From: Bacillus pumilus
GTDB taxonomy: Bacteria; Bacillota; Bacilli; Bacillales; Bacillaceae
Length of the DNA stretch: 64,000 nt
Assembly (NCBI RefSeq): GCF_900186955.1
Contig: NZ_LT906438.1
Location: 2,108,001-2,172,000 of the forward strand
Direction: 5' to 3'
The translations under genes were made by a program, and so were the position numbers. Shown in pieces: positions 54,924 to 63,811 of this stretch; positions within the stretch are counted from its first letter, which is position 1; each line of letters begins with the position of its first letter. The notes under the pieces are model-generated. The model did no database searches. It was not told where the DNA came from and saw only the letters and a list, made by a program, of their open reading frames with translations.

Positions 54924-56045
54924 TTACGATGGATTTGTCGTTTCTTCGATAATGGCGAGAACCATTTCAGCTGTTTTGACTAATTCTTCAATCGGCATTT
55001 TCTCATTTTTTGTATGAATATCTTCATATCCAACAGCTAGGTTGACAGTTGGGACGCCGTTTCCTGCAATGACGTTTGCATCACTGCCTCCGCCGCTCGT
55101 CTGTAGTTCTGATGGACGGCCAATTTTCGCAGCCGCTTTTTTCGCCACTTCTACGACTTGATCGCCGTGAGAGAATTTGAAGCCTGGATACATGATGTCA
55201 ATGTGTACATCGGCACTTCCGCCCATTTCTTTAGCGGTTTTTTCAAAGGCTTCTTTCATCTTCGCTACTTGGGCTTCCATTTTTGCAGGTTCTAAAGAGC
55301 GTGCTTCCGCAAGGATATCGACTTGATCGCACACAATATTCGTTTGCGTTCCGCCTTCAAAACGACCGATATTCGCCGTTGTTTCTTCATCAATTCGGCC
55401 AAGCGGCATACTGGCAATGGCTTTTGATGCAATGGTAATCGCAGACACACCTTTTTCAGGCGCGACACCTGCGTGAGCTGTTTTCCCGTAAATGGTTGCG
55501 CGTACTTTTGCCTGTGTTGGCGCTGCAACGATAATGGTTCCGACCTTGCCATCTGAATCAAGGGCATAGCCGTATGCCGCTGTCATCAACTTCGGATCTA
55601 ACGCTTTTGCTCCGACAAGTCCTGATTCCTCACCTGCTGTGATGACAAATTCAATCGTTCCATGCGGTAAATTCTTCTCTTTCAGCACACGGATCGCTTC
55701 AAACATTGCCGCAAGTCCTGTCTTATCGTCAGCACCAAGAATGGTTGTTCCATCTGTTTTCACATAGCCGTCTTCAATGACTGGTTTTACGCCATTGCCC
55801 GGAACAACTGTGTCCATATGAGACGTGAAATAGATGGTATCAGCCTCTTGAGTGCCTTCCAGTGTACAGATGAGGTTGCCTGCACCGTGGCCTGTTTTCG
55901 CTTTTGAGTCGTCTTCCACCACTTTTAGTCCAAGCTGCGAGAATTTTTCTTTTAAGACTTCCACAATTTTCTCTTCGTGTCTTGTTTCCGAATCAATCTG
56001 AACTAGTTCTAAAAATTCGTCTAGTAAACGTTTTTCATTGATCAT
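54924..56045 (-). CDS. yqjE: M20 peptidase YqjE (tripeptidase T-like)
   Basis: 373 residues. Metal ligands H76 and D78 in FTSHMDTVVPG, Asp in ILGADDKTGLAA, the Glu pair in TAGEESGLVGA, and a late His in AVGYEDIHTKNE. Probably a cytosolic aminopeptidase. ATG at 56043-56045 after GAGGAGGAG. Follows yqjD by 16 bases. Confidence 0.88.
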   Translation of the reverse strand: MINEKRLLDEFLELVQIDSETRHEEKIVEVLKEKFSQLGLKVVEDDSKAKTGHGAGNLICTLEGTQEADTIYFTSHMDTVVPGNGVKPVIEDGYVKTDGTTILGADDKTGLAAMFEAIRVLKEKNLPHGTIEFVITAGEESGLVGAKALDPKLMTAAYGYALDSDGKVGTIIVAAPTQAKVRATIYGKTAHAGVAPEKGVSAITIASKAIASMPLGRIDEETTANIGRFEGGTQTNIVCDQVDILAEARSLEPAKMEAQVAKMKEAFEKTAKEMGGSADVHIDIMYPGFKFSHGDQVVEVAKKAAAKIGRPSELQTSGGGSDANVIAGNGVPTVNLAVGYEDIHTKNEKMPIEELVKTAEMVLAIIEETTNPS

Positions 56046-56061
56046 GATGATGCTCCTCCTC

Positions 56062-57531
56062 TTATAGCGGCATGTTGCCATGCTTTTTTAACGGTCTATC
56101 TTCTTCCTTCCTGCGAAGCAAATCAAATGAGCGAATCAATCGTTCTCTCGTTTCAGCCGGCATGAAAATATCGTCTATCAGCCCTGCCTGAGCCGCTTTG
56201 AATACACTTGGCTCCGTTTCAACCTTGCGCGAAGCAGGATGAACGATTTCGTCAGCGAACGTTTTCCCCATGACATCAATTTCTGCCGCTGGCCATGCAT
56301 AAACAAAGTCAGCGCCTAATCCCTTGCTATTCATTGCGACATACGCACCGCCATACGCCTTTCTTAAAATCACCGTGATTTTTGGAACGGTCGCTTCAGC
56401 GTACGCATATAAAAGCTTTGCGCCGTGACGGATAATTCCCGCATGCTCGGCTTTCTCACCTGGTAAAAAGCCGGGGACGTCTACAAGTGTTAAGAGCGGA
56501 ATATGAAACGCATCGCAAAATCGAATAAACCTGGCCGCTTTATCAGCAGCATCAAGGTCAAGGCTTCCTGCCAGCACCTTTGGCTGATTGGCAACTATAC
56601 CAATTGAAGCCCCTTGTAATCTGGCAAACCCTGTGACGATATTTTTTGAGAAACAAGGTTGTGTCTCAAAGAATGAGCCTGAATCGATGATCGCTGTCAC
56701 CACTTGTTTGACATCATAGGTGCGTGATGGATCCTTCGGCAAGATGTTGCCTGGATCAGCTGCGTCTTGCTTACTCGTTTCAGCGTCCATGACAGTCTGT
56801 TGTTTCGTTGGTATGTACGTTAAAAGTGTTCGAACCGCTTTTAACACTTCTTTCTCATCTTTGCCAGTATAGTGCACATTCCCGCTTGTCTGATGCTGAA
56901 CACTTGCACCGCCAAGACGGTCAGGACAGACCGTTTCTCCTGTTGCCTTTTCTATGACTTTCGGACCTGTTAAAAACATATGAGCTGTCTGTTCTGTCAT
57001 GAACACAAAATCAGTCAAGGCAGGAGAATAGACTGCTCCTCCAGCACAAGAGCCTAAAATAACGGATATTTGCGGGATTTGACCAGAGTACAGCACATTC
57101 CGTTTAAAAATCTGTCCGTATCCTTCTAATGATACCACACCCTCTTGAATTCTCGCACCACCTGAGTCTTTTAGACCGATGACCGGCATCTGATTTTTAG
57201 CTGCGAGATCCATTAGAGAAGCAATTTTTTTGGCATGTATTTCGCCTAAAGACCCTCCATGCACTGTTGCATCTTGTGCATAAACACATACCGGCTTTCC
57301 ATGAATGAGTCCAGTTCCAGTGACGACGCCATCACCGACATGCTCTGACATGCGGCCTGTTGCAAATCCTTGAATTTCCATGAAACTGCCCCCGTCAAGA
57401 AGTTCATGCAGCCGCTGACGAACCGTTAGTTTTCCTTTGTTCCGGTGCGCAGCTGCACGTTTCACGCCGCCGCCCATGAATGCTTTTTCGCGCCATGTAG
57501 CCAAGTCATTGAACGATTCATTCATTGCCAT
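56062..57531 (-). CDS. yqjD: Acyl-CoA (propionyl-CoA) carboxylase beta subunit YqjD
   Basis: 489 residues; carboxyltransferase with two crotonase-like halves. GGSLGEIHAKKIASLMDLA and GSCAGGAVYSPALTDF in the N half, VPGFLPGEKAEHAGIIRHGA and KAYGGAYVAMNSKGLGADF in the C half. No biotin-carboxylase subunit is encoded next to it, so it must borrow one. With YqjC (epimerase-like) it suggests propionyl/methylmalonyl-CoA metabolism. Confidence 0.9.
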   Translation of the reverse strand: MAMNESFNDLATWREKAFMGGGVKRAAAHRNKGKLTVRQRLHELLDGGSFMEIQGFATGRMSEHVGDGVVTGTGLIHGKPVCVYAQDATVHGGSLGEIHAKKIASLMDLAAKNQMPVIGLKDSGGARIQEGVVSLEGYGQIFKRNVLYSGQIPQISVILGSCAGGAVYSPALTDFVFMTEQTAHMFLTGPKVIEKATGETVCPDRLGGASVQHQTSGNVHYTGKDEKEVLKAVRTLLTYIPTKQQTVMDAETSKQDAADPGNILPKDPSRTYDVKQVVTAIIDSGSFFETQPCFSKNIVTGFARLQGASIGIVANQPKVLAGSLDLDAADKAARFIRFCDAFHIPLLTLVDVPGFLPGEKAEHAGIIRHGAKLLYAYAEATVPKITVILRKAYGGAYVAMNSKGLGADFVYAWPAAEIDVMGKTFADEIVHPASRKVETEPSVFKAAQAGLIDDIFMPAETRERLIRSFDLLRRKEEDRPLKKHGNMPL

Positions 57532-57940
57532 GTTCCTCTCCTTTCAAGGGCTCGCACAATTCGAATAACACACCGGACGTTTCTTTCGGTGAAATAAAAG
57601 CAATCCGCTTCCCGCTCGCGCCTATCTGTGCTGATTGTTGGAGAAGCTCCACGCCAAAATGATCAAGACGGTTAAGGTCCGCCTGTATGTCACCTGACTT
57701 TAGCGCAATATGATGGAGTCCCTCTCCTCTTTTTGTTAAAAAGGTATGTAGTTTGCTGCTACCGGACATCGGTTCAATTAATTCAATGTGCACATGATCA
57801 AGTGAAGCGAAGGACGCTTTAATCTCCTGCTCAGGAATTTCTCGTATGTCTGAAAAATGCCAGTTAAACAGCTGTTGAAGAATTCGAGATGTGTTTTTTA
57901 TAGAAAAGACCGCAATGGCAATATGGTCGATTTGATTCAT
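57518..57940 (-). CDS. yqjC: VOC-family protein YqjC, methylmalonyl-CoA epimerase-like
   Basis: 140 residues, two beta-alpha-beta-beta-beta units. Metal-ligand pattern DHIAIAV (His), GLHHIALK (His) and GVLFELCEP (Glu), as in methylmalonyl-CoA epimerase. ATG at 57938-57940 with GGAAGTG upstream. Its end overlaps the yqjD start by 14 bases, so the two are translationally coupled. Confidence 0.88.
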   Translation of the reverse strand: MNQIDHIAIAVFSIKNTSRILQQLFNWHFSDIREIPEQEIKASFASLDHVHIELIEPMSGSSKLHTFLTKRGEGLHHIALKSGDIQADLNRLDHFGVELLQQSAQIGASGKRIAFISPKETSGVLFELCEPLKGEEHGNE

Positions 57941-58042
57941 CCGTTCACTTCCTTTGTTGATCACTTGTCGCATTTGAAAAAACGAGCTAGAATAAAGAAA
58001 GGTGCGTTCGTCGCAAAAAATCTTCGGTTATAGGGGTGCGAT

Positions 58043-58135
58043 ATGTCTCAGAAAATGATGAAATTCATGGTATTGCTCATGATTAGCCTGCTGCTAATAT
58101 CTTCACTTTTAGCAGGAGCCGCAACCTTTTTATAA
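58043..58135 (+). CDS. 30-residue membrane miniprotein, Prli42-like
   Basis: MSQKMMKFMVLLMISLLLIS followed by SLLAGAATFL: basic N-terminus and one membrane helix ending at the C-terminus. Size, layout and the SSLLxG motif match Prli42, the Listeria miniprotein that anchors the stressosome to the membrane and is conserved in Firmicutes. RBS AGGGGTG four bases before the ATG. It lies between yqjC and yqjB on the opposite strand. Confidence 0.72.
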   Translation: MSQKMMKFMVLLMISLLLISSLLAGAATFL

Positions 58136-58150
58136 GGTTTCAATAAAAGC

Positions 58151-58195
58151 AGACAAGCAGGTGATTCGTTCAATCAACGAATGGCCTGTTTGTCT
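58151..58195. terminator. Terminator shared by the miniprotein gene and yqjB
   Basis: AGACAAGCAGG/CCTGTTTGTCT outer stem and ATTCGTT/AACGAAT inner stem. It contains the yqjB stop (58174-58176) and its last seven codons. Confidence 0.8.
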
Positions 58196-58683
58196 TTGGC
58201 AAGCTTTTCAAATGAATCGGTTGATGTTGTAATCCACACTTTTGTCCCAACCGGAAGCTGGTCAAATAGAAGCTCTACATCTTGATTATGAAGTCTCACA
58301 CAGCCTGCCGTGATAAATTTCCCTATCGATGTTTCGTCACTCGTCCCATGAATTCCGTATGTTCTACCATCTGTTCCTCGTGCATCAAATCCAATCCATC
58401 TTCTGCCAAGAGGGTTATTCTTCGCACCGCCTTCGATATTCTTTTTTCTGTAATAGGGATCTTTCGCTTTGATCATAATGGTAAATTCCCCTTCTGGCGT
58501 TAAATCGGACGTTTTCCCTGTAGAAGCAGGATATATTTTTTGGATTTGTCCTTGATCAATATAGGCAAGTTCATTTGTTTGTTTATTAATAATGACATAA
58601 GGATCTCCTGGAAGCGGGTTTTGTCCGAGCGGCCAGATAGGTGAAAGGGACATGGTCAATACGGTATAAAATAAAAGACGCAT
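58174..58683 (-). CDS. yqjB: Secreted L,D-transpeptidase, YkuD domain (YqjB)
   Basis: 169 residues: N-terminal hydrophobic signal (about 1-19) and a YkuD domain. Catalytic motif at the C-terminal half: HGT at 112-114, then SIGKFITAGCVRLHNQD with nucleophile C128 and R130. It likely makes 3-3 cross-links or attaches proteins in peptidoglycan. No LysM domain, unlike YkuD itself. ATG at 58681-58683 after AGGAGG. Confidence 0.88.
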   Translation of the reverse strand: MRLLFYTVLTMSLSPIWPLGQNPLPGDPYVIINKQTNELAYIDQGQIQKIYPASTGKTSDLTPEGEFTIMIKAKDPYYRKKNIEGGAKNNPLGRRWIGFDARGTDGRTYGIHGTSDETSIGKFITAGCVRLHNQDVELLFDQLPVGTKVWITTSTDSFEKLAKDKQAIR

Positions 58684-58735
58684 AGGCTCCTCCTTTTTCA
58701 TTAGATTGACCAATGAAGGAGGAACTCATGCGTCT

Positions 58736-59689
58736 CTATTCTTTCATCCCTTTAAAATAGCTTTTCAATACTAAATATTGTTCCATTTCTCCGAGGAAAT
58801 GAAACAGTGCAGCTCTTGCCTCAAACTCTTCTCTTGTTTGCGGCAGCGGTAGCTTATCGAACTCTTCTTTCATATCAATGAGGCGCCTTAAAAACTTATG
58901 CGCCGTGTTCCCTGGGTGAATATGTTCGCGTAAGTCTCTAATGTATTCTGCAATGATTTGTCCATGCTCTGTTGTAATGGAAATGGACGTGATCTTCGGA
59001 AGCACACGCTCGATGATTTCGAACTGCTTTTGCCTCATATTGAAATAATGATAATACAGGTTTTCATGTCTTAAGACATGGTTTTCAACATCACGATATG
59101 CGAGAGCTTTCGCTTCTTTAATCAATTGATGTGTCTCTGGTATTTCTTTGCCTGTCCAGTCTTGTTTCCCTGTCATTAAGTATTGCTCGATTTCTTCAAA
59201 GATTTTTGCAAAGTTGTCTTCAATCTGTTCGCTGTAGCGTTTGAGCTTTTTATCGACACTTGGCATATACAGGTTCATGATAAGTGCCACGCCAACACCA
59301 ATCGTAATCAGCAGCAGCTCATTCCAGATGAGGTGAAGGGTAATCCCGCCCGACATGTATAAATGGAGGATGATGACTGAACTTGTGACAATCCCTTCTT
59401 TAATGCGGAGCAATACGGTTGTCGGAATAAAGACAAGCAGCATCAGACCAATCACAAAAGGATGATACCCAATCAGATCGAAAAATAGATAAGAAAATAA
59501 AATGGCAAGGCTGCATGCGGCAAAGCGGGCGCCTGATGCAAGAAGCGACCGTTTCTTTGTCACCTGAATACACAGAATCGTAATAATCCCGGCAGCGGAA
59601 TAATTTTGAAGGCCAAGCAGTTGCGCAATATAAATGGCGATCGCTGTTCCTAATGCTGTTTTCAGCGTTCGGTAGCCGATTTTAAACAT
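58736..59689 (-). CDS. yqjA: Membrane protein YqjA (aromatic-acid exporter-like, DUF939)
   Basis: 317 residues: about five N-terminal membrane helices (to residue 140) and a long helical cytosolic C-terminal domain. FUSC/ArAE family, possibly an efflux pump; substrate unknown. ATG at 59687-59689 was chosen; a GTG four codons earlier is possible, and RBS evidence is weak for both. Confidence 0.82.
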   Translation of the reverse strand: MFKIGYRTLKTALGTAIAIYIAQLLGLQNYSAAGIITILCIQVTKKRSLLASGARFAACSLAILFSYLFFDLIGYHPFVIGLMLLVFIPTTVLLRIKEGIVTSSVIILHLYMSGGITLHLIWNELLLITIGVGVALIMNLYMPSVDKKLKRYSEQIEDNFAKIFEEIEQYLMTGKQDWTGKEIPETHQLIKEAKALAYRDVENHVLRHENLYYHYFNMRQKQFEIIERVLPKITSISITTEHGQIIAEYIRDLREHIHPGNTAHKFLRRLIDMKEEFDKLPLPQTREEFEARAALFHFLGEMEQYLVLKSYFKGMKE

Positions 59690-59772
59690 GATGTGAGTCA
59701 CTCTTTTCTGTCTTGTTTCTATTCACTTATTGTGAAATGATGAACTTTTTTACTTTCCCCATTATAATCAAA

Positions 59773-59806
59773 AAAAGAAGGAGATGTTAAGTCTCCCTCT
59801 CTTTTT
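59773..59806 (-). terminator. Terminator of the art operon
   Basis: GAGGGAGA/TCTCCTTC stem (one mismatch) followed by TTTTTTT on the minus strand. Confidence 0.8.
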
Positions 59807-59809
59807 TCT

Positions 59810-60532
59810 TTATAATATTTTTTGTAAGAAGTCTTTCGCACGCTGTGATGACGGTGATTCAAAGAATTGCACAGGGTTTGCATCCTCTACAATTTTCCCA
59901 TCGTCCATAAAGATCACGCGGTCAGCCACTTCTTTTGCAAAGCCCATTTCATGTGTGACGATCACAAGTGTCATACCAGATTGAGCCAGCTCTTTCATGA
60001 CCTCTAGCACTTCCTTGACCATTTCTGGATCTAGTGCAGACGTTGGTTCGTCAAACAGCATGATGTCTGGTGTCATCGCAAGCGCACGTGCAATTGCGAC
60101 ACGCTGCTTTTGACCACCTGACAAACGGTTCGGAAAATCATCTTTTTTCTCTAAAAGTCCTACCTTTTTCAGCAGATCTTCAGCTTGTTTGATGCTGTCT
60201 TCCTTCGATTGATTCTTCACATTCATTGGCGCATATGTGATATTTTCCAGCACCGTTTTATGCGGGAACAGGTGAAAATGCTGAAACACCATTCCGATGT
60301 TCTCACGCACTTTGAGTGCATTGGTTTTTGGGTTTGTGATTTCGGTATCCTGAATCGTAATAACACCAGAAGTCGGCTTTTCAAGCAAGTTGATGCAGCG
60401 AAGAAACGTCGATTTTCCTGAACCAGATGGTCCAATGACTGCGACAACTTCCCCTTCTTTAATGGTGGTGTCGATCCCTTTTAATACTTCATTTTTGCCA
60501 AAAGATTTTGTGAGTTTCTCTATGTTAATCAT
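59810..60532 (-). CDS. artR: Arginine ABC transporter ATP-binding protein ArtR (YqiZ)
   Basis: 240 residues, polar amino-acid ABC ATPase. Walker [10 protein letters not shown] (about 34-42), Q-loop [13 protein letters not shown], signature [15 protein letters not shown], Walker [14 protein letters not shown], switch His in VTHEM. The start overlaps artQ by eight bases. Confidence 0.95.
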   Translation of the reverse strand: MINIEKLTKSFGKNEVLKGIDTTIKEGEVVAVIGPSGSGKSTFLRCINLLEKPTSGVITIQDTEITNPKTNALKVRENIGMVFQHFHLFPHKTVLENITYAPMNVKNQSKEDSIKQAEDLLKKVGLLEKKDDFPNRLSGGQKQRVAIARALAMTPDIMLFDEPTSALDPEMVKEVLEVMKELAQSGMTLVIVTHEMGFAKEVADRVIFMDDGKIVEDANPVQFFESPSSQRAKDFLQKIL

Positions 60533-61181
60533 TTGATTTTAACTTCCTTTCCACCGATTTGCCGACAAAGGTGAGAACAAGCACGATGACATAATAGATG
60601 AGACCCGCAAAAATAAGCGGTTCAAGATAATTATACGTGACGGCACCTGCTTGATAGGCTCGTCTCATGACATCTCCCAGTCCAATGACTGTCACAATAG
60701 CTGATTCTTTTGTCAGTGTAATCGTTTCGTTCACAAGTGCAGGTGAAATATTTTTAAATGCCTGCGGAAGCAATAAGTCCTTCATCATTTTAGCATAAGG
60801 GATGCCTAAAGCAACGGCTGCTTCTTTTTGACCTTTATCAATGGCATTAATACCAGCACGAATAATTTCAGATACGTAAGCCGCAGAGTTTAGTGAAAAT
60901 GCCGCTACAGCAGCCCAGTATTGATCGATTTGAAACCCGAGAAGCTGAGGCAGACCGAAATAAATAATGAGCAATTGAAGCACAAGCGGTGTGCCTCGGA
61001 AGATGGATGTATAAAAATCTGCAAGCCAAATGAGCGGCTTAAATACACTAATTTTGCAAAGCGTTAATAAAATCCCTAAAATAAATCCAAGAAAAAGTGA
61101 TACCACTACAATAGAAAGTGTGACCTTAAGCCCTTCTAAAATAAAGGGCATCTGAGGTATTACATCTTTAAAATCTAACAT
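60525..61181 (-). CDS. artQ: Arginine ABC transporter permease ArtQ (YqiY)
   Basis: 218 residues, five membrane helices. The EAA-type loop that docks the ATPase is seen as [45 protein letters not shown] is typical of polar amino-acid permeases. ATG at 61179-61181 with GGAG six bases upstream. A hairpin lies between artP and this gene. Confidence 0.94.
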   Translation of the reverse strand: MLDFKDVIPQMPFILEGLKVTLSIVVVSLFLGFILGILLTLCKISVFKPLIWLADFYTSIFRGTPLVLQLLIIYFGLPQLLGFQIDQYWAAVAAFSLNSAAYVSEIIRAGINAIDKGQKEAAVALGIPYAKMMKDLLLPQAFKNISPALVNETITLTKESAIVTVIGLGDVMRRAYQAGAVTYNYLEPLIFAGLIYYVIVLVLTFVGKSVERKLKSND

Positions 61182-61232
61182 GACAGTCTCCTTTTTTATG
61201 CCTTCATACGAAATCAAAAAATAAAACAGGAA

Positions 61233-61258
61233 AAAAGTTCAACATGAGTTGAACTTTT
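61233..61258 (-). terminator. Hairpin between artP and artQ
   Basis: Perfect AAAAGTTCAAC/GTTGAACTTTT stem with a four-base loop, followed by TT and CCTG on the minus strand. It may act as a partial terminator or mRNA stabiliser that leaves more binding protein than permease. Confidence 0.7.
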
Positions 61259-61307
61259 CAGCGCTTTCTACTGAATTTTCATGAATGACGCTGATCCTTT
61301 TCCTGAC

Positions 61308-62075
61308 TTATTTTTCATCAGCAAACCATTTTTTAATTAATTTATCAAGTTCGCCATTGTCTTGCATTTCTTTTAATGATTTATTAAATTTAGCTGTTAA
61401 GTCGCTATTTTTCTTGAATGCAATGGCTGAACCATTATTTGTTGACCCACTAAGGTCAAAAGCCTGAAAGTCTTTCTCTTTCTTTAAATAGCCCGCTGCT
61501 ACTTTATCTTCAATAATAGCTGCATCAAAACGGCCTGCTTTAATCTCTTGAATGATATCAGAGATTTTATTACGGTCTTCCACTTTTAAGTTATATTTCT
61601 TTTGCAAACTGTTTGCTTCATCTTGCTGGATTGAACCTAATTGAACGCCGACTGTTTTATCTTTTAAGTCTTTCTCTGTTTTCATTCCGCTAGATTTCTT
61701 TGAGACAACTAAGTTTTTAGCATTGTAATAAACATCAGAGAAGTCTACTTGTTTTTTACGCTTTTCATCTGGTGTCATTCCTGCTAGGACAATATCAGCT
61801 TTGTTTGTTTTAAGGGCTGAGACAAGGCTTGCGAAATCCATATCTTGAATTTCTAGCTTGTAGCCGTTCTTTTTCGCTAGTGCTGTTGCAAGATCAACAT
61901 CAAAACCGACAATTTTATCTCCGTCTTTTGATTCAAATGGCGGATAATCTGCTGATGTCGCCATAACGAGTGTTTTGTCATCTCCTGATGCGTTTGAATT
62001 ATTAGAAGAAGTTCCGCAAGCTGCGAGTGCAGCTGCAAGACCAGCTGTCATAAGTAATAATAACCACTTTTTCAT
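61308..62075 (-). CDS. artP: Arginine-binding lipoprotein ArtP (YqiX)
   Basis: 255 residues, extracytoplasmic solute-binding protein family 3. Lipobox ALAAC with Cys20 as the lipidated residue, Ser/Asn-rich linker, then the two-lobe domain (TSADYPPFESKDGDKIVGFD; LAGMTPDEKRKKQVDFSDVY). ATG at 62073-62075 with AGGAGG nine bases upstream. An ARG box in the promoter region supports arginine as ligand. Confidence 0.94.
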   Translation of the reverse strand: MKKWLLLLMTAGLAAALAACGTSSNNSNASGDDKTLVMATSADYPPFESKDGDKIVGFDVDLATALAKKNGYKLEIQDMDFASLVSALKTNKADIVLAGMTPDEKRKKQVDFSDVYYNAKNLVVSKKSSGMKTEKDLKDKTVGVQLGSIQQDEANSLQKKYNLKVEDRNKISDIIQEIKAGRFDAAIIEDKVAAGYLKKEKDFQAFDLSGSTNNGSAIAFKKNSDLTAKFNKSLKEMQDNGELDKLIKKWFADEK

Positions 62076-62114
62076 AAGATAGTGCCTCCTAGTATTTAAA
62101 ATCATGTATTGTTT

Positions 62115-62166
62115 TGAATATTTATTCACTATAATGTATTTTAAACACTTTCTTTTTAAGATGCAA
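62115..62166 (-). promoter_or_regulatory. artPQR promoter with AhrC (ArgR) ARG box
   Basis: TGAATATTTATTCA (62115-62128) fits TGAATwwwwATTCA at every fixed base. Upstream lie TAAAAT (-10, 62138-62143) and TTGCAT (weak -35, 62161-62166) on the minus strand with a 17-base spacer, so the box would cover the start of transcription and repress. Confidence 0.7.
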
Positions 62167-62210
62167 TAGTATTTCGCTAAAATTATTTTGATTCAATGGT
62201 CTTATATAAC

Positions 62211-62245
62211 AAAAAGCAGACCGATCTAAAGACCGGACTGCTTTA
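62211..62245 (-). terminator. Terminator after brxB
   Basis: AAGCAGTCCGGTC/GATCGGTCTGCTT stem followed by TTTG on the minus strand. Confidence 0.8.
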
Positions 62246-62270
62246 TATGTCATCATTCAAACGTCACATG

Positions 62271-62708
62271 TTAAATTTCTTTGCAATGCTCATCGAATGC
62301 AGCTTGAAGCTTTGACACGACTTCCATTGGTTCGTGCCCTTCAATTTCATGACGTTCGACCATTTTAATGATTTTTCCATCTTTTAATAATGCAAAGGAT
62401 GGTGAAGATGGCGGGAAGCCTTCAAAGTATTCACGGGCTCTTGCGGTTGCCTCTTTGTCTTGTCCAGCAAACACTGTCAGCAATTGATCTGGACGCTTAT
62501 CGTAATGAACAGAATAGCCTGCAGCTGGTCTTGCAATACCGCCAGCACATCCGCATACTGAATTCACCATCACAAGTGCCGTGCCTTCTTTAGACAGGGC
62601 TTCATCCACTTCTTCAGCTGATGTAAGCTCATTATAGCCAGCCTGTTTGATCTCTTCTCTCGCTTGTTTCACAATATCATTCATAAATAAATTAAAATCA
62701 ATATTCAT
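62271..62708 (-). CDS. brxB: Bacilliredoxin BrxB (YqiW)
   Basis: 145 residues, thioredoxin-like fold with the CGC motif C52-G-C54 in [16 protein letters not shown]. It removes bacillithiol from S-bacillithiolated proteins after oxidative stress. Length and sequence match YqiW. A partner in thiol homeostasis for the CoA-disulfide reductase at 29855-31183. Confidence 0.95.
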   Translation of the reverse strand: MNIDFNLFMNDIVKQAREEIKQAGYNELTSAEEVDEALSKEGTALVMVNSVCGCAGGIARPAAGYSVHYDKRPDQLLTVFAGQDKEATARAREYFEGFPPSSPSFALLKDGKIIKMVERHEIEGHEPMEVVSKLQAAFDEHCKEI

Positions 62709-62878
62709 TGTCCGTCCACTCCTTTAGCATGCCAAAACCATTTTAACAACATCATATCAAGGAAAACGCCTGCGGGCAAATGTGTTGTCTTTTCATTCCC
62801 CACTTTTTCTGAACATCGTTTATACGCCGCGAAATTGGGGAAAAGTGATGATAAAGAGATGAAAGGGAGAACTGCGTG

Positions 62879-63772
62879 ATGGCACAATTCAAAAAAGCGA
62901 TGCTCATTTATAATGGAAATGCTGGACAAAAAAACATGGAAAAAGTTCTCGGTCAAACAGTACCTCTTCTTTCTCTACATATTGATGAACTCATTCTTAA
63001 ACCAACAAAGCAGCCAAATGATGCTTATGAATTCTGTCGCACAATTGATGAGACGATAGAATTGCTTATCATATTAGGTGGAGATGGAACTGTGCATGAA
63101 TGTATGAATGGAATCGGTGGTTTAGAAAAAAGGCCAGCTGTAGCGATTTTACCAGGCGGGACATGCAATGACTTTTCTAGAACGCTTGGTATTCCGCAAC
63201 AAATGCAGAAAGCCGCTCAAATGATTGTAAACGGCGTAGAAAAAAAGGTCGACTTAATCAAAGCAGGAGATCGATACTTGTTAAACTTTTGGGGCATCGG
63301 GCTGATTGCAGACACATCCAACAATATTAATGACAAGGAAAAAGCTGTACTCGGCAAAATTAGCTACTTCACAAGTGCCCTGCGCACCTTACAGCAAACA
63401 GATCCTTTTCACGTACGAATTGAAACAGAGGAGGAAAGCTGGGAAGAGGACGCTGTCATCGTTCTTGTCATGAATGGACATTTCATCGGAACAAATAAAA
63501 TTGATTTGCCGAGTGCAGCGATTGATGATGGGAAAGCGGAAATCTTAATTTGCAGAAATACGAGCTTCTCTGCTCTAAAAGAAATCTTTTCTATGAACCG
63601 GGAAGAGCTGGAGGATTTCACCGGCGATCTGTCTCTCATTCAAGCATCCAATATTCAGATTCACACAAAAGAGGAAATGGATGCTGATACAGATGGCGAA
63701 GTGTACATGACAGCCCCTGCTTCTTTAGAAGTGTTAAAACAACATTTGACCTTTATTGTTCCAGCAGAATAA
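62879..63772 (+). CDS. bmrU: Diacylglycerol kinase-family lipid kinase BmrU
   Basis: About 297 residues. ATP-binding LGGDGTVHE (about 68-76) and PGGTCNDFSRTLGIP typical of the DAGK catalytic domain. In B. subtilis bmrU precedes the drug exporter bmr and regulator bmrR; here a terminator follows directly and the next gene is convergent, so bmr and bmrR are absent. Start ATG at 62879 or the preceding GTG at 62876. Confidence 0.88.
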   Translation: MAQFKKAMLIYNGNAGQKNMEKVLGQTVPLLSLHIDELILKPTKQPNDAYEFCRTIDETIELLIILGGDGTVHECMNGIGGLEKRPAVAILPGGTCNDFSRTLGIPQQMQKAAQMIVNGVEKKVDLIKAGDRYLLNFWGIGLIADTSNNINDKEKAVLGKISYFTSALRTLQQTDPFHVRIETEEESWEEDAVIVLVMNGHFIGTNKIDLPSAAIDDGKAEILICRNTSFSALKEIFSMNREELEDFTGDLSLIQASNIQIHTKEEMDADTDGEVYMTAPASLEVLKQHLTFIVPAE

Positions 63773-63776
63773 AGAA

Positions 63777-63811
63777 AACGCCCGAGATCATTCTTTTTCG
63801 GGCGTTTTTTT
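63777..63811. terminator. Terminator after bmrU, shared with the next gene
   Basis: AACGCCCGA/TCGGGCGTT stem followed by seven Ts. The stop codon of the convergent gene (63788-63790) falls in the loop. Confidence 0.88.
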
